A stretch of 64,000 nucleotides of DNA, from contig JADANN010000409.1 in the NCBI GenBank assembly GCA_018806985.1, forward strand, positions 682,001 to 746,000. Direction: 5' to 3'. The translations under genes were made by a program, and so were the position numbers. The stretch comes from Angiostrongylus vasorum (Eukaryota; Nematoda; Chromadorea; Rhabditida; Metastrongylidae). Below are positions 1 to 12,884 of the stretch, piece after piece; the stretch's first letter is position 1, and each line of letters begins with the position of its first letter. The notes beneath the pieces were generated by a model, which ran no database searches, had not been told where the DNA came from, and worked only from the letters and a program-made list of their open reading frames with translations.

Positions 1-66
1 ACCCTTTTCGAGGGGCTACGCGCTCAGCACCGCACCATATGGATCCTTCGTTTCGCCTGTCTCTCA
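1..66. repeat. Partial arm of the pol III-like foldback family
   Basis: Sequence ending GGATCCTTCGTTTCGCCTGTCTCTCAG matches the arm/loop of the elements at 7895-8180, 46975-47185 and 58275-58590; cut off by the window edge. Confidence 0.5.
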
Positions 67-440
67 GGTATAGTGTATATTTATTGGTCTGTAGCAGACT
101 ACAGTAAGATATTTGCGTATGGAACGAAATCGGACACTATCAAATCCAAAAATGAAATTTCCACTTACTTCACGTTGATTTCGAAGAGACTTCGTTTTAC
201 AAAGAACGGAATGAGAGAACTACATGTCTGCCTCCCTACTACTTATAGGGGCTTGGATCTGTTTTAATGCACTGGTATTACGATATTTCCAGAAGCTCTT
301 CCAAGCACCTTATCATAATCACCATGTGTGTAAGCTGGGATTCGGCACAGAAACGAGCAAATACGTCTATGTGACGCGACCATCTCCTAATTGATGTATA
401 ATGCTACCAACAGAGGCTTTATACGAGTATGCAGACATAC

Positions 441-3400
441 CTTTCGATCTTCAGGAAGTGGTAGACTACTGCTCAGTAGAAAGTATGCGTTATATGGTAA
501 CCAGACTATCATGAAAATGAACACCACAAGCGCCAACATGAAAGCGGCCTGAAATGACCTACATATTATTTACGATTAATAAGAAGCAACTTATGAAATG
601 AATACAAAAAAAGGCGAGAAAGAAAGAAGAATGGAAGAAAAAGGAAAGATGGAAGAACATGGTGAACGACAAATGTAAGAGGAAAAAGCGATGAAAGAAT
701 GAAAGAAGAACGAGAAAGTGTTGGCTGTTTGGTTTTCTGTCTAAAACATTTTTATATCCTCTGATGAGATCCCCGAATGTGCTCCAGTCTTCATGATACT
801 TCATGTTTTGGGATTCTGATTGCAAAATTACGCTGACAAGGTCCTTTACACTAATGCCACCCTCAAACAAAAACAAGCCGCTCCCACCTAGCCTAAAATA
901 GTGGGAAAGCATCATGCGAAAGTAGTCAGACGTTGGTTGCTCATGAAAATTGTGAAGAATCGTCACGTGAAAGTGTTCAGCCATAGATCACCTACCTAAT
1001 CTAGGTATCCGAATTGCCTTAAATGATATTTTGATTGCAGTTAACTAATATGTTTGCGTGCAGAACTAGCTTTTCTCTTTAGTAGGCTAACATAAGATTG
1101 TTATAAAAGTTCTATTCGGGTGACATTCCGATGGTTTATCCTTCTGCAGAGCCGGAAGCATTCGCCTTAGCTGTCCACAGCCATTCTTGTGATGTGAGTT
1201 TTCATGGTGGCATCGAACGAAATTTGCGCACTTGATGGGGTCCATTTACGTGAGTCTATCAATAAAAAAGACACTTACTATACCGATGTCAAATACATGT
1301 AGGTTTACAAAGAATTAGTTCATCTCCTAAGAGGTCACTTCCAGCGTGCCGTTACTTTTATCCATTAATTCCGTTGCATTGTAACGAACGGCGCCTATAA
1401 CTTTTTTGATATTTTCTCTATCCATCCCATTAATATATGAATGTTAGGTGAGAGCGGTATTCCTGAAATCCCAAGACATCTGTGCAGTTGGAAATTTCTC
1501 CAAGTGCCAGCTCGCGTGCTATAGACGGTCATTTGTCGTCTTGTGTTCGAGCGCCTTTCGGAATAGCGACAATTCGTGGTGTTGGTTTACTCTTCGTTGA
1601 ACATCCGGATGGAAATGTCAATGGCCTTCTCACTCTGTTAAGTGTTAGAGCACAAGATGAAAAGGAAACTTTTGGAAAAAAAATGATTCGGAACACGATT
1701 TAGTCCGATCATCTTGAGAGACTGGATTATTAACGGCTATACGACTTTTGATGAATGGATTCTCTGTGGCGCTATCGTTTTACCCCAGCCATCTAACCAA
1801 ATCATTCACAAAAAAGCAAAGCATAATGAAAGACGATCTAAAAAATAACTTGACGAAACAATCAGGAAAAAAAAGTAAACAAACGCAATGAAGACGGTCT
1901 ATTGAATTTTCGTTTACACTGACGGGCGATTCCGTTTTTATGTGACAATCTTCAAGTCGTCTTGAGAGAGAAACGTCAACCCTTTGACAATTTTTGGAGT
2001 AATTAATCTCGTTTTTTTTAACAAACTGTCAATCGAATGTGGTCTGAATTTTCTGCATGTGTAAAAAGAAGGAAATCAATAAATGAGTAGACGGAAAATT
2101 AGTAATTAAACCCGCAAAAGGAACTCTCTGCACATTATTGAGAGTCAGTTCTAAGAAATAGCCCCGAGTATTTTCCCATTATGGCCACTTCAGACATTTT
2201 CAGCAATCGATCTTACTCTTTATAAGTGCACTCGGTGCTGTTCTATGATATGGAATGCGTAGTGATGATGAAGAAAGAAAAGAAATGGAAGGATGAGAAG
2301 AGGGAAAACATGACAACGATGATGCTAGTAGTAACAAATAGTAATAATAATATTAAAAGGTTAGAAAGCCTTCAGCATTGATCAATCCATGAGGGATGCG
2401 CTGGCGGTGGCCTACCGATGTATGAGGTCGGTCCCAATTTGCCGACTCCGGAAGGATGGAAGGCGTAATGAGCACGAGGAGAGTTTATCGCAGTGGTTAT
2501 AGGTGCCCTGGGATGCATAAGTAATCGGTGGTTCAATACTGCTCCCCAGGGTCAGCGAAGACTCTATCTCTCCGAGGTCGGCAAATTAGTACTAAAGATT
2601 TCTGGGAGGAGAGCAGCACTGAGCTAATACATCGGCAGGCCACTGTAAGTCAGTGGATAGCCCAGGTAGGCATTAAATCACCTCTAACGATGTTTAGTAA
2701 GATAGAATGCACGGCGCATCCCCCAGGAATTGATTAGCGCGGAATGCTTTATCCTTTCAATAATGCTAGTAATGCTAATAATGATAATAACAATAACAAT
2801 AATAAGTAATAATAATAGCGATGACAACAACAGTAATAACAAAAAGCGGTAATAAAGGTCTCTGGACATGTTCACTAAAAAGAAACAAAATTACGCCCAC
2901 GAACGCAAAGCACTTATCTTACCAATCAATATCGATAGAAAAGCTCGGGAGCGCTATTAAGAAATTGTGAGAAAAAAATGTGGTAAAAAGAAATACTTTG
3001 TAAATTTTGAACACAATTGCAAATGCTAAGCTTTCATTTCTGCTTTATCATGACACCACTTCAAGAAAATTCAATTCAAGCCCAAATACAAGTAAGTTCG
3101 GATCTCTCTATTTTGAACGAGTAATTTAAAGGTGGCTTCAGATTCTATTTGGTGGTCCCGTGAAGAAAAGTGTCGTTTCCCATAAGATTTTTATAGAGGC
3201 TAGCTTGAAAGTCTTCGTCACCCTCATTGTCGGATTCACTGAATATTTAAATAATCACTGAGAATGATTCGCTATGCGACCTTAATATAATCGTATACTT
3301 CATATTGTATTCAATTCCGTCTAACTGCTATGAGAAAAAAGGAAAACTCTAACCCTTTTTTTTGGCTGCTATCGATTTCGCATGTCTTGAATCGCCGACG

Positions 3401-6400
3401 GCTTTGCTTCTTCGCAGGACCACACCGACACGGTAGTACGCACAAGTGAGAATCATCAACGGAAGCAGGTACTGTACAGTGATCAAGCCACTGTTATATC
3501 TGTAACATGTTTTTCCTATAATTGGCCTACGCATCAAAAGCTTTCCAGTGTTTATTATTATTATTATTTTATTTAGTTCGTTTAATTATTATGAAAAGCT
3601 TGTGGGAAAGTCAAGAAGATCAATGTATAAGCGTAAACAAAAGCTTGAAAGCATTGTATAAGTAGCATAAGAAAGAACATTGTCGAAAACAACAGAAGAA
3701 GTAACAGATAGTAAAATTTAGTACTGTCAGTAAGACTTGCAGTGATGCCAATGTCGACGTTTGTGAATTACCGTCCGGATAGTTGTCAGTTAAGCAGAGG
3801 GTGTCGGCAAAGAGCGTCTCACCGTCAAAGAAGTAGTTGAGCTCAAGCTGAAATTCATCTCTTCTCTCTTCATCTCACTTACCAATGCCAAATAAGGCCA
3901 CGAAGAGGAAAAAAAAAGTGTTTTGTACTAAATAAAACCTGTACTCTCTGCTCTTATTCTGGTGATTATACGACTGTTCATAATCAAGATTTACTTGAAC
4001 GGCTGAAGAAGCCGTGCTTACGAAAAATTCGTGCTAGTGCACCACGATTTCCATTTGAGTGCCAGTCTACTAGTCAAGGAACGTTTCCAGATAGCTGTGC
4101 TAATGGTCTTTCGAGTTTGTAGGCTGAAACTCAATCATAGGCCGTTCTGAATGAAAATTTGCCAAATTGCCTCTATAGTGTGCAATCAGGACAAATGTGA
4201 TTCCTGGCATTCGTTTGCTGATAGTTGTGTCCCTGTTGGAAATGTTGAAATTCTTCGCAGGCCGGTTGGCTTTGATGGGAAAGGAACCCCACTAGACATC
4301 GCATTTCGATACGCAGCAACATTCTCCACCTACTGAACTACTGGGAAAGTGTTAAGAAAAACGCAAAAAAAGAGTATAAGAAAAACTCATAGGGAAAGAG
4401 TCAAATTGAGGAAAAAAAAGTCGGAACCTCTTAACCAAAAATGTCGAGGGATCATGGGATCACTGAAACATATTTGTCATTGTTGCCGTTTAGTTGACAT
4501 TGATTGAGGAAGACGAACTCGCGCAAGTCAAAGGCTGTTTGTTAACTCATTTCCTGTCAATGGCTGTTTGCACACAAGTTGCGCTATTCAGACAAAATTG
4601 CTTTATCGTGAAGTTTCTTCCCGAATCCTCTAATCTCAAGGACATCTAGTCTATGCGTCTAAAAAGCGGATAATAAGTGAAATTCGTAACAAGCGAAGAC
4701 ATCCAGTCACTTTGACTCGAGTGGATTTTCACACATCGTACTTTTTATTGCTTGGCGACGCAATGTGTACTTATACAGAGAGCTAGCTTATTCCCAAGGT
4801 TCTTTCTAATCAATTTATATTAAAGTTGATATTTGTTAATTTGCAGAGATCTGGTGATACATAAGAATTATAAGACAACCTAACAGAAACCTTTGATGTG
4901 AGGAATGCTGGAATACCACATATAACGGCTAAGATCCAAATTAAACAGATCACCGCAACAGTGGCATGTTTCCCTGGACGGCTTCGCATCGGATGCACGA
5001 TAGCCCAATACCTAAATAACTATCTGTATAGAAATTTTAAACCGTGTAGTTATCATCCAAGTAATCGGATTATGAAGGAGAGCACGAAGAATGAACCCTC
5101 TAGGGTTAAACCGTGTTAAACCGCACCTTGGGGATGCGCCATCCGTTTAACTAAATGAGGGGTCATAAAGGTGGTTGAATGCATATCTGCCCAATATAAT
5201 GACTAATGATGGCTTACCAATGTAGCAAAAGTACTGGACTACGGCCCACGCCAGGATGATGAAGGACTTCATGAGCCCGGTGCCTGAGGTCGGGCTAATG
5301 ACCATTTGTGTACTGTTGGGCACTTCCAGCAATACTCTACACATACTCTAATCAGATCATAAATTCCAAAAAAAATTTATGTTGTTAAGTCTTAATTTCA
5401 TTTTTCTCATTTCACTCAAATCTCATTTTCCTTATATCTTTAGAGCTTCGCCGACATGTGGCAAGGCTTTTGTCGAGGTTTAGAAGTCATGACGTCAAGA
5501 AGCATCAATTTTCCGGAGCCCTTGTAAAAAGCAATTGTATTCCTAATTTGTGTCAGTCAGAGGTTTTATTCTGGTACAATGCAATTGGGAGGTGCTACAA
5601 TAAACTTCGTTTTTGCATTAATTCCTTCCGAAAAAGTACATCGGTATGCTTCCGTAAGCAATTATTATAAGACAAATATGCATTCAATCACCTCTACAAT
5701 GCTTAATGGAGTCGGATGTTTTTTCCCCATCTATCCTCTGTTCCTTCAGATACACGACGACAGCTACGTACTTTGTACGGTAGGAAGGCTCATAAGAAGA
5801 TTTTAATCTTATCAAGGTGCTCGCTTACGGCTATGACATAATCGAGTAATCGACTTAGTAGAAGCAACGGAAGAGCAGGAGAGGGAAGAAGATAGCCAAT
5901 AGGATATAATGGAGTGGATGAGCCACAAACACTTTCAACTAACTCACCTGTCGATGCTCATAACGATCATCGTGAACACGCTGGCACAAATGGGCGTGAT
6001 ACCCATCATGTTGTTAAAGCGACAGTAGAACGAGCCCAATCTGCAACATTTCAACTGATAAGAGTGATTTCATCTAGTTCTCGCGACCTGATCGAGGCAT
6101 CTCTTAGTTCACGTGAGGATAGCTTTCAAATCCCAGTAGACCTTTCTTTTGTCGAAGGGTTAGAATCGGTGTCTCATTGCGCAAATTTCATATAGGTACG
6201 AAATGAATGCCAACAAATAGAGAACTAAATATCCGGTTCGTAATAACATTTCTTATCGAAACCAATCATCGTCACACTTTCTTATCGACTGTCGTTCCCT
6301 CTTTCATTTCAGGAGTATCTATGCTTAACTTACATAGAATTCACTTTATATCCTATATAAATTTAAATATTGAGTAATTACTACTGGGAATAAAACAGAG

Positions 6401-9400
6401 ACTGGGCTTTGGGAGCTTTGAAACGGGAACGTCATCTGTTTTTTGTCCAACAAATACACTCATATCATAGCAGAAGTCAGCTTTTGAAGGAGTAAAGAAG
6501 TCCTATAAAGGCAAAAAGTTTGATCCAAGCCGGAAAATCAATGCAGATTTTTTTTGTACAATCGTAATACTTGCAATCAGTTGCAGTCGCCCCTCTTCAG
6601 AGATGATTTTGATTGGAATAGTTGTCGTCTACAACTATTACTAGTGCGGATAAGTAAAGGATAGGTTGTAAAGCTGATATGTAATGATAAGGTGGATTAG
6701 CAAAAATCGTCGTCAACATGCCCTTCAACAAAAATGACTTAGGACATTATTATTAAATTCTCGTAGTCTACATGATGCCGAGCATACGACTAGAAGTATT
6801 CTTGAATGTACAAGGGTCACGAGGAGCCATCGAGATCAGATTAACTTCAGCCGAAGTCCAGAAGTCTCGAATAACACCGAAATTGAAAGTTTGGGAAAAT
6901 TTTAACTCGACTCATCATGATTAGTCAGTTAAGTGGGTAATTAGATGGCTTAAATGCACATTTGTTATGACACGAAATCCTGCACTGCTTCTACTTATTT
7001 CGCACTCTCACAAACATCGCCCATAGTTGTGATTGGTTGGTGTTCGGTGTCCAATTGCTGCCTCGCGATCTGTTGTGTCTCCCGTCTTTATCTAAAAAGT
7101 CGCGAGCTCCATCACTCCTTCCACTCATTTCGTTCATTCGCAAACATCGTCCATAGATGTGATCAGGTTGATGCGTGGTGGTCGGGTGCTGTCTTTCGAC
7201 CTGTCTCCTCATTCATCCTTATCGACATGATGGATGCCGTTCAAGACTCATTTCCCATAAGATTTTTTAGATAAAAGCCCACATGAAGGACTCCATTTCT
7301 ATACCAGAGTAAAAATGAAGTGGTCCCTTGTGGATTGGAGAGGTGTTTGCCGTGATTCTTCCAAAACTTCAGCGATCTAGACGATTATTAGAAGGACGAC
7401 AAAGGACAAATCCATCGATGATTTTGCTTAAGAGCTCGAATTGCAATTGTAGATGGCAGAAGTGATAGGGCTTCTTCACCATGAAGTATTTAATTTATCA
7501 TTCATAATATAACTGCAGCGGAATCGAGTCGAGCACGAAATTTGAGAGTTATCGGAAATTTCTACATTTCACAAAACATCAATTACGTTAGTTAGTGGTG
7601 CGATGAACTTCACTTAGTTAATTAACGCCAGCGCCGAATATTTTATCGACTCAGAGCTAAGGACCATTGAGAAAAATTGTGCGAAGTGCAAACTGACGTT
7701 GCTGAGGATTCCTCGAAATTTCAACGAATGAGAAGGACTTCTGTTCTCACACTTTATTTTTTATTCATTTCAGTATAAAAATTCTGTAAAATAAACTGCT
7801 TAACGTTTTTAGATTTCAGATCCTCTCACACTCACAAAAAATCGATATTGTCTTATTCAAATTTTTTGCACATTCTACTTTGTACTTAACCTTTTTATTT
7901 ACTGCCTACTCCGGACCGCAGGTGTCTGCGGTGGGAAACGAACGCGCTGTTGTCCTCTCCGGGGAGTAACGCGTTTACCACCACACCATGCGGGTACTTC
8001 CCGTTGATAGGTGATTGCTGATGGCAGAGATCGATAGAACTAGCTGAGAAACAGGCGAAACGAAGGAATGGAAACGAATGGTGTGGTGGTGAACGCGTTA
8101 CTCCCCGGAAAGGACAACAGCGAGTTCGTTCCCCACCGCAGACACCTGCGATCCGGGGTTTTGCAACTACTTTGTACACTTTAAAATAAGATGATGGAAC
8201 TTTAGTTCATATTTCGATTACAGTTAGACGACTGGAAGATGCTTCACGACTTAGTGGAGCTTCATAAACAAATTAAAAATGCAGCTAGACATATGAATCC
8301 GTGGCTTATAAGAAATCCTTGCAATCTGACGAAAGCTGAGCCGCAGTCGTCTTCTACTGCTCAGTGTCAAGGCAAGACATAGGAGCCATTCAAGTCCAGC
8401 ATCAAAACTAGTAGAATGCTACCAATATGTTCAGTATGGGATGGTTGACGCACAAGGACAAGACTGGTAACCGAGCGTTAAGCTTCGGAGAAGTATAGTA
8501 CCAAGCCCAGTGACGTATTTACAATTTCATCGAATGAGGAATGATTGAGCTACAGCACGAAATACTGCAGAGGTGGGTAACCACACTCCATCGAATTTGA
8601 AATAGTTGAAGTGGAACAGTACCCCTGGGAACGGAGCGCGAATTTTCGTAGAATTCACAGTACTCGAAGTAGAACGCCAAGCCAAGCGACGTAATGTTAC
8701 TATTTCGTGGAATGAGGAATGATTGAGTTATGTCACCTAATGTTGAAAGTTGGGAAACAACTTGGGTACTTGGACGGCCCGTCCTTACTGGTTGTCCGGC
8801 GTACAGCATATTCTCCATTTTCTGGAGTTTTGCTAGTTTAGCCACTGTGTTTCCTTGGAGCCCTGCGGTCAGCCTGGCCAAAGTCTACCCCAAGTCGTCA
8901 CCATCACAGGCAGTCGCCACCCTTGTGGATCAGAGTGAGCTCTGCCATCATTCGACTAGTTTGATACCATGATAGTGGTGGATCTTAGTATTGGTTTACT
9001 CCTAGCTGGACTTCCTGATAGAAACGCCGGACTCCTTCTCAGCATGGGAGACCCTGCTTGGGATGAATCTCCACACTGTACATCGCAGCCCGACACCCAG
9101 GAACACCGCCCAGCCACGCTGAGGCGGTAAACCGTTGGGAGTTGGGTAAGAACATCCCGTGGAATTCGGATTAGTTGGACTGCAACAGCAACATCACACC
9201 ACGAAACGGACCTTAAACATTCGGTGGAATTTGGAGTGTAAGTACAGCACCAAGTACGGTGACGTAATACTGGTATTCCATGTAATGAGACTGGGTTAAA
9301 TTATAGCAGAACGTCACGGAAAGTTACCATTAAGTGCAGAACAGTTGATTTCCAGCAACAAACTTGGCAGCAGTGCTAAATGTCTTTGTAATGTGTCATT

Positions 9401-10897
9401 TCAGCGGACACTGAGAGACACAAATTTTCAGTCATCGTCAACTTTTGCACATATGAATGAGAATAATCGCTCGTAATACAGTACCTTTTCACGAACATCC
9501 ACAGTGCACGCATAAATAGTTTTCATAAAAAACTAATGCTAACAGTTGACTTACGATTACGACTACACATTTATTAGTAGAAGAGCTCAATGGAGGAAAC
9601 TAATGAGCAGGACGAATTCAGAAACAAAAACACTGTTATTATAGAAAGGCATCGAATCTATGTGGAATGAATAATGGAGGATAAAACCAGGCGTGATAAG
9701 TTTTTCTAACGAAGAGGAATTATTTTCACGTTCGGATGGTCAGACATAAAGATATCAGTGAAATTATGTATGTATTCGACGAATAGGGTAAACCCCGTCG
9801 TTCACTTCTTTTTAGTAGCAGGTGAGGTTTGCAAGTTAAATATTCAACGAGGAAAAAAGGACATCCGCAGATGTGAAGAACACATTTGGAAACCGTTAGA
9901 TCGAACCATAATTTTGAGAAAGAGCCACATGTAAGCATATTGTGTCTATTTTTATTCAAACCATTTAAGTAATCTGCTTAACCCCATTTTGACTAACAGT
10001 TGAAATAGGACAATTCTGAATTCAAAACCTCGGTGACTATGAAGAATACACCAACCACAGATATTCATTCACTCTAATTCGAATATAGTAACTACTAAGA
10101 ACCTACTTCCAAATGTAGTAAAAGTTGTAGGACCACGAAAATCCGGTGTTCAGTATCGAAATGGACGCATCGGCTACGGCTAGATTCAGAAGATAGCAAT
10201 TAGTGACGGTGCGCATCCGACGATGTCGCAACACGATCCTTAACCACTAATGTCGTGAATTCACATATGAATTCAGTAAACGAGCAATTGGCCGATGTGG
10301 TGAAGCCGAAATTCAATGGAGCGTCATCTATACGGATTTTCATAGTTGACATTCTCACGACTTCCACATCTTTAATCTGTTTTAGCGCGATTTCAGAGTT
10401 GTTTCCCTAGTAAATTATATAAAAGCATCTCTTTAATCAATGGTCTAGCAAGGTTTAGAACTAATGGTGAACCGATTTTCGCAGGAAACTCATTATTTCT
10501 ACCAATATGGTTACTGGTTACAAGCAACGATCAGTTCATGCATGTGCTTGGTTGGTCGACTGCTCAACCTACGGTCGTTTTTCTATTAGATCGGCAAAGT
10601 AGTGGTTTTTATGGAAACTCACCATATCACAGTAAAATTTCCAACTAATGCCAGTAAAATAGTGGTGCTAAATAGTAGGATGTAGATGATTTGAGTGTAG
10701 AGAGGATGTTGAAATGGAAACGGCTCGCAGTAGAGGAACACGTCGAATTCCTCGGCCACAATGATTTCCATATCAAGACATGAGCAATTCTCATAAGGTG
10801 ACGGTTTGAAATCAGAGCCAGAAGATGTCGATGGCAGTAGACGAAGAGCAGCAAGGATCGACGCCGAGGTGGCGTCCACCGGACGGGGGCACGACAT
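441..10897 (-). CDS. Tachykinin/NPY-type neuropeptide GPCR (rhodopsin class), 3' part outside window
   Basis: Rhodopsin-class neuropeptide receptor in the plasma membrane, assembled from six exons on the minus strand. 10897-10623: N-terminus and TM1 (...LVGNFTVIW). 10238-10107: RRMRTVTN loop and TM2 (NLAVADASISILNTGFSW). 6040-5948: YCRFNN, then TM3 (ICASVFTMIVMSIDR). 5011 to about 4890: YWAIVHPMRSRPGKH and TM4. 3499-3354: TM5 (SGLITVQYLLPLMIL) and the third loop. 548-441: TM6 (FIFMIVWLPYNAYF). Junction phases match for the first four exons (TG|G, AA|A, AG|G). The motif set NLAVAD, SIDRYWAIVHP and WLPYN matches tachykinin-like receptors (nematode tkr group). The donor after TM4 and the second extracellular loop with its cysteine were not resolved. 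TM7 and the tail must lie left of base 1. The TM5-to-TM6 junction is out of phase by one base, next to a run of eight A. Introns are very long (about 4 kb on either side of the TM3-TM5 block) and full of repeats. Start ATG at 10897 follows an in-frame stop. It could instead be another NPY-like receptor. Confidence 0.85.
559..984 (-). other. Long ORF in GPCR intron, doubtful
   Basis: ATG with AEHFHVTILHNFHEQPTSDY ... GGISVKDLVSVILQSESQNM; the second half is low-complexity, translated from an A/G-rich stretch. It sits between the TM5 and TM6 exons of the receptor on the same strand. It may be an unrelated nested gene fragment or chance. Confidence 0.2.
2370..2760. repeat. Pair of SINE family 1 fragments in opposite orientation
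   Basis: Left piece (2372-2510) reads tail to head, CATTGATCAATCCATGAGGG to GCAGTGGTTATAGGTGCCC. Right piece (2570-2760) reads CTCCGAGGTCGGCAAATTAG to CATCCCCCAGGAATTGATTAG. Followed by imperfect AAT-type repeats to about 2820. Lies within the GPCR intron between TM5 and TM6. Confidence 0.65.
5100..5230 (-). repeat. SINE family 1 fragment in GPCR intron
   Basis: Contains GGTTGAATGCATATCTGCCC and GATGGCTTACCAATGTAGC, the tail half of a minus-oriented copy. Confidence 0.5.
6200..7890. other. GPCR intron 2 part without recognised features
   Basis: AT-rich intron sequence between the TM2 and TM3 exons. 7000-7215 holds a short tandem of two similar GC-richer units (CATCGCCCATAGTTGTGATTG / CATCGTCCATAGATGTGATC). 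Nothing else supportable. Confidence 0.4.
7895..8180. repeat. Foldback element, pol III-like arms
   Basis: Left arm (TCCGGACCGCAGGTGTCTGC...GAACGCGC) and right arm (ACGCGTTACTCCCCGGAAAGG...CACCTGCGATCCGG) are inverted copies around a central spacer with GATAGAACTAGCTGAGAAAC. Same family as 46975-47185 and 58275-58590. Confidence 0.75.
8735..9145 (+). repeat. Dispersed ~400-bp repeat
   Basis: ACTTGGACGGCCCGTCCTTA ... GGCAGTCGCCACCCTTGTGG ... TTGGTTTACTCCTAGCTGG ... GGAAACGCCGGACTCCTTCT ... AACACCGCCCAGCCACG. Eight copies in this window; no coding capacity or terminal repeats seen. Nature unknown. Confidence 0.8.
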
Positions 10898-11456
10898 TTC
10901 CCGTTACTGATGCCGTAGACCCCGCCCCACATTTGGCAGTGGCAGTATTTGCGGGGGGCTTATAGATGGCACTAATGGTATAGACATCAATGGAGGATGA
11001 TATCATTACATTTGATTCGTAATGACATCACATTTTTCAGTCTATTCAATAGCAACTAGAACTACAGTAACAAGGATAATGAGCACACAGTGAGATTCGA
11101 TATGATCCCTTCAAAGTACCCTTATTTTATCCATTTGACTCAGATGACGTTACCAAACAGTCACAATAGGAATGATGTTCATGACGCTCAACGAACCCTT
11201 TGGGAAGAATACTGTTCCCAAATTATTGTGGTTCTGTGCATAACTTTTAATTTGCTTATAACTTATTACCATTCAATGCTTCTGATTCCAGAGAAATAGT
11301 GACCATAGGATAGTGACCGTGGAATTTACATAACCTGTATCATCTACCCTCTATCTGATCGCGGCTAATTATCGCGAAGAAACTCTATATTACGCTTCGT
11401 CGTTTCCATAATGGAGTAGTACTCACCTAAAGACGCGAAGGACTTCATATTTTTCT

Positions 11457-12254
11457 TCAAGAATCCTCGTGAAGATGTTCGACCAGCTGTTCTGCCACTA
11501 ACATCCTGTAGGAACCCAGAGATAATGGCTTTTCTGTACCCGTTATTATTAACACACATCACAGGTTAGGCGAAGAGAATTCTCGACAACTTCGCATATG
11601 TGTTAGCACTCCTGACAGTTGGTCGTCGACATAACTCCGCATATCAAGGATATGCGAGAAACCCATAAAAGCTTCTTCATGTTGCTTACCCAAAGTGCGA
11701 GTGCCGCAGAGTGGAAAATTACCTGCCAAAATCGACGTTCATCGCCTTCTTTATAGATCCTTCAACTTTTTTTTTCAGATGCACCTCGCTCGTATGGCTT
11801 CCTGTAACACGACATTATTTAAGAATAAATCCAGTAAAGAATTCTTAAGTAAACTAGATGGTGGTTTTTTGAAGTCTTCTGTTCTTTGCAACAACAGGGC
11901 CTTACTAATTTTTCATTGGATTGGAACTTCGAATTTTGATAAGTAAATTAAACAGTCGATAATGCTGTGAGTTGACTAGGGTTCGCGCCAAATTCTTCAG
12001 ATGTTTGGGTATGATCTTATTAAGATTGGGTGCTGTTCTGTTTCTCACCAACGGTATGACATACCAGATTTCAGAAAAGGATGCTGTTGGAGCCACACGA
12101 CTATCCTCTTTGACATGATATGTAGGCTGGAAGGTGTGTAGTCGAAGAAATTGTAGTAGACATAGTAGATGAGCTTCTCTATTGTCTTTTTCCACCGATT
12201 GAATATTCCATGTGAGCGCCGGAGAGCGGTCATCGCCATCGTGATTAGTCATTT
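11457..12254 (-). CDS. 3' end of an unrecognised minus-strand gene (two exons)
   Basis: Two joined exons. Exon 12254-12065 follows a TATAG acceptor and ends at a GTATGT donor. It reads ...SPALTWNIQSVEKDNREAH, then LLCLLQFLRLHTFQPTYH, and ends ...SFSEIW. Exon 11505-11457 follows a TTCCTACAG acceptor, restores the W codon in phase and ends MLVAEQLVEHLHEDS-stop. Composition is protein-like and the phases agree. I do not recognise the family. The second exon is also open in another frame up to a GTGAGT donor at 11421-11426, so an alternative reading exists. The gene ends about 0.55 kb upstream of the GPCR start, on the same strand. More 5' exons should lie above 12.3 kb (see 12787-12884). Confidence 0.42.
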
Positions 12255-12786
12255 CTATATCAACGATTTTCTTGTGTTTCTAACCTCTTCAACTCCATTC
12301 ATTGCTCATGTTTTTCCCCCATTACATTTTCCTTTATCGCTTTTTAGGATGTTTTACAAGCTTGGGCGAAGCTGATGTCTGCCTATGTGAGCTCATGGAA
12401 CAACCCAAAAATGTTAATTAAATTTCCTAAATAATGTGGCGCTTTATAGCCGTCGAACAAAAAATATTACTCCGTATTCCACTATTGGTAATAGCCCTTT
12501 TATTCTTCTCGGTTATCCTCCATTCAAAAGTTTTCCATTTCGTAAACCGCCATCGGCTATATTCTTACCCTTCATTAAGCACCGCAAACCTACTCACCCT
12601 CCATAACGATGTTTACGCGCCCATCGTTATATATCAAACTAAGCAAAGAAACCTAATGAAGTGAAATGTGTCTGGAGGTACCTGCTAAGATTCTCATGGC
12701 GACGACTTCAATGACGAGTTCGCCTTTTTCTCCAGCTTGCCAATACATTACTCGGATGCCAATAGTAATACCGATCTTCACCATAC

Positions 12787-12884
12787 CTTCGCAACTTCAG
12801 CGGTATCGTTGTGATAGGAATCATCATCGAACACTTCAATCCGTTCTATCCATTGATAATTCTTAGGAATTTTCGATTGTGGGA
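12787..12884 (-). CDS. Candidate internal exon, product unrecognised
   Basis: Acceptor TGATGCCAG, then an open frame reading ...IPKNYQWIERIEVFDDDSYH..., ending AAG before a GTATGG donor. Below the donor, another frame reads YGEDRYYYWHPSNVLASW, which also looks protein-like and recalls a WW domain, but a one-base shift separates the two. It is probably part of the gene that ends at 11457, although a phase-compatible link was not found. Function unknown. Confidence 0.3.

Noticed and set aside
3210..3250. Acidic tail-like exon (ESDNEGDEDFQASLYKN-) as the GPCR C-terminus.
   Set aside because: TM6 lies further downstream at 441-548, so a tail exon here would precede TM6; possibly chance.
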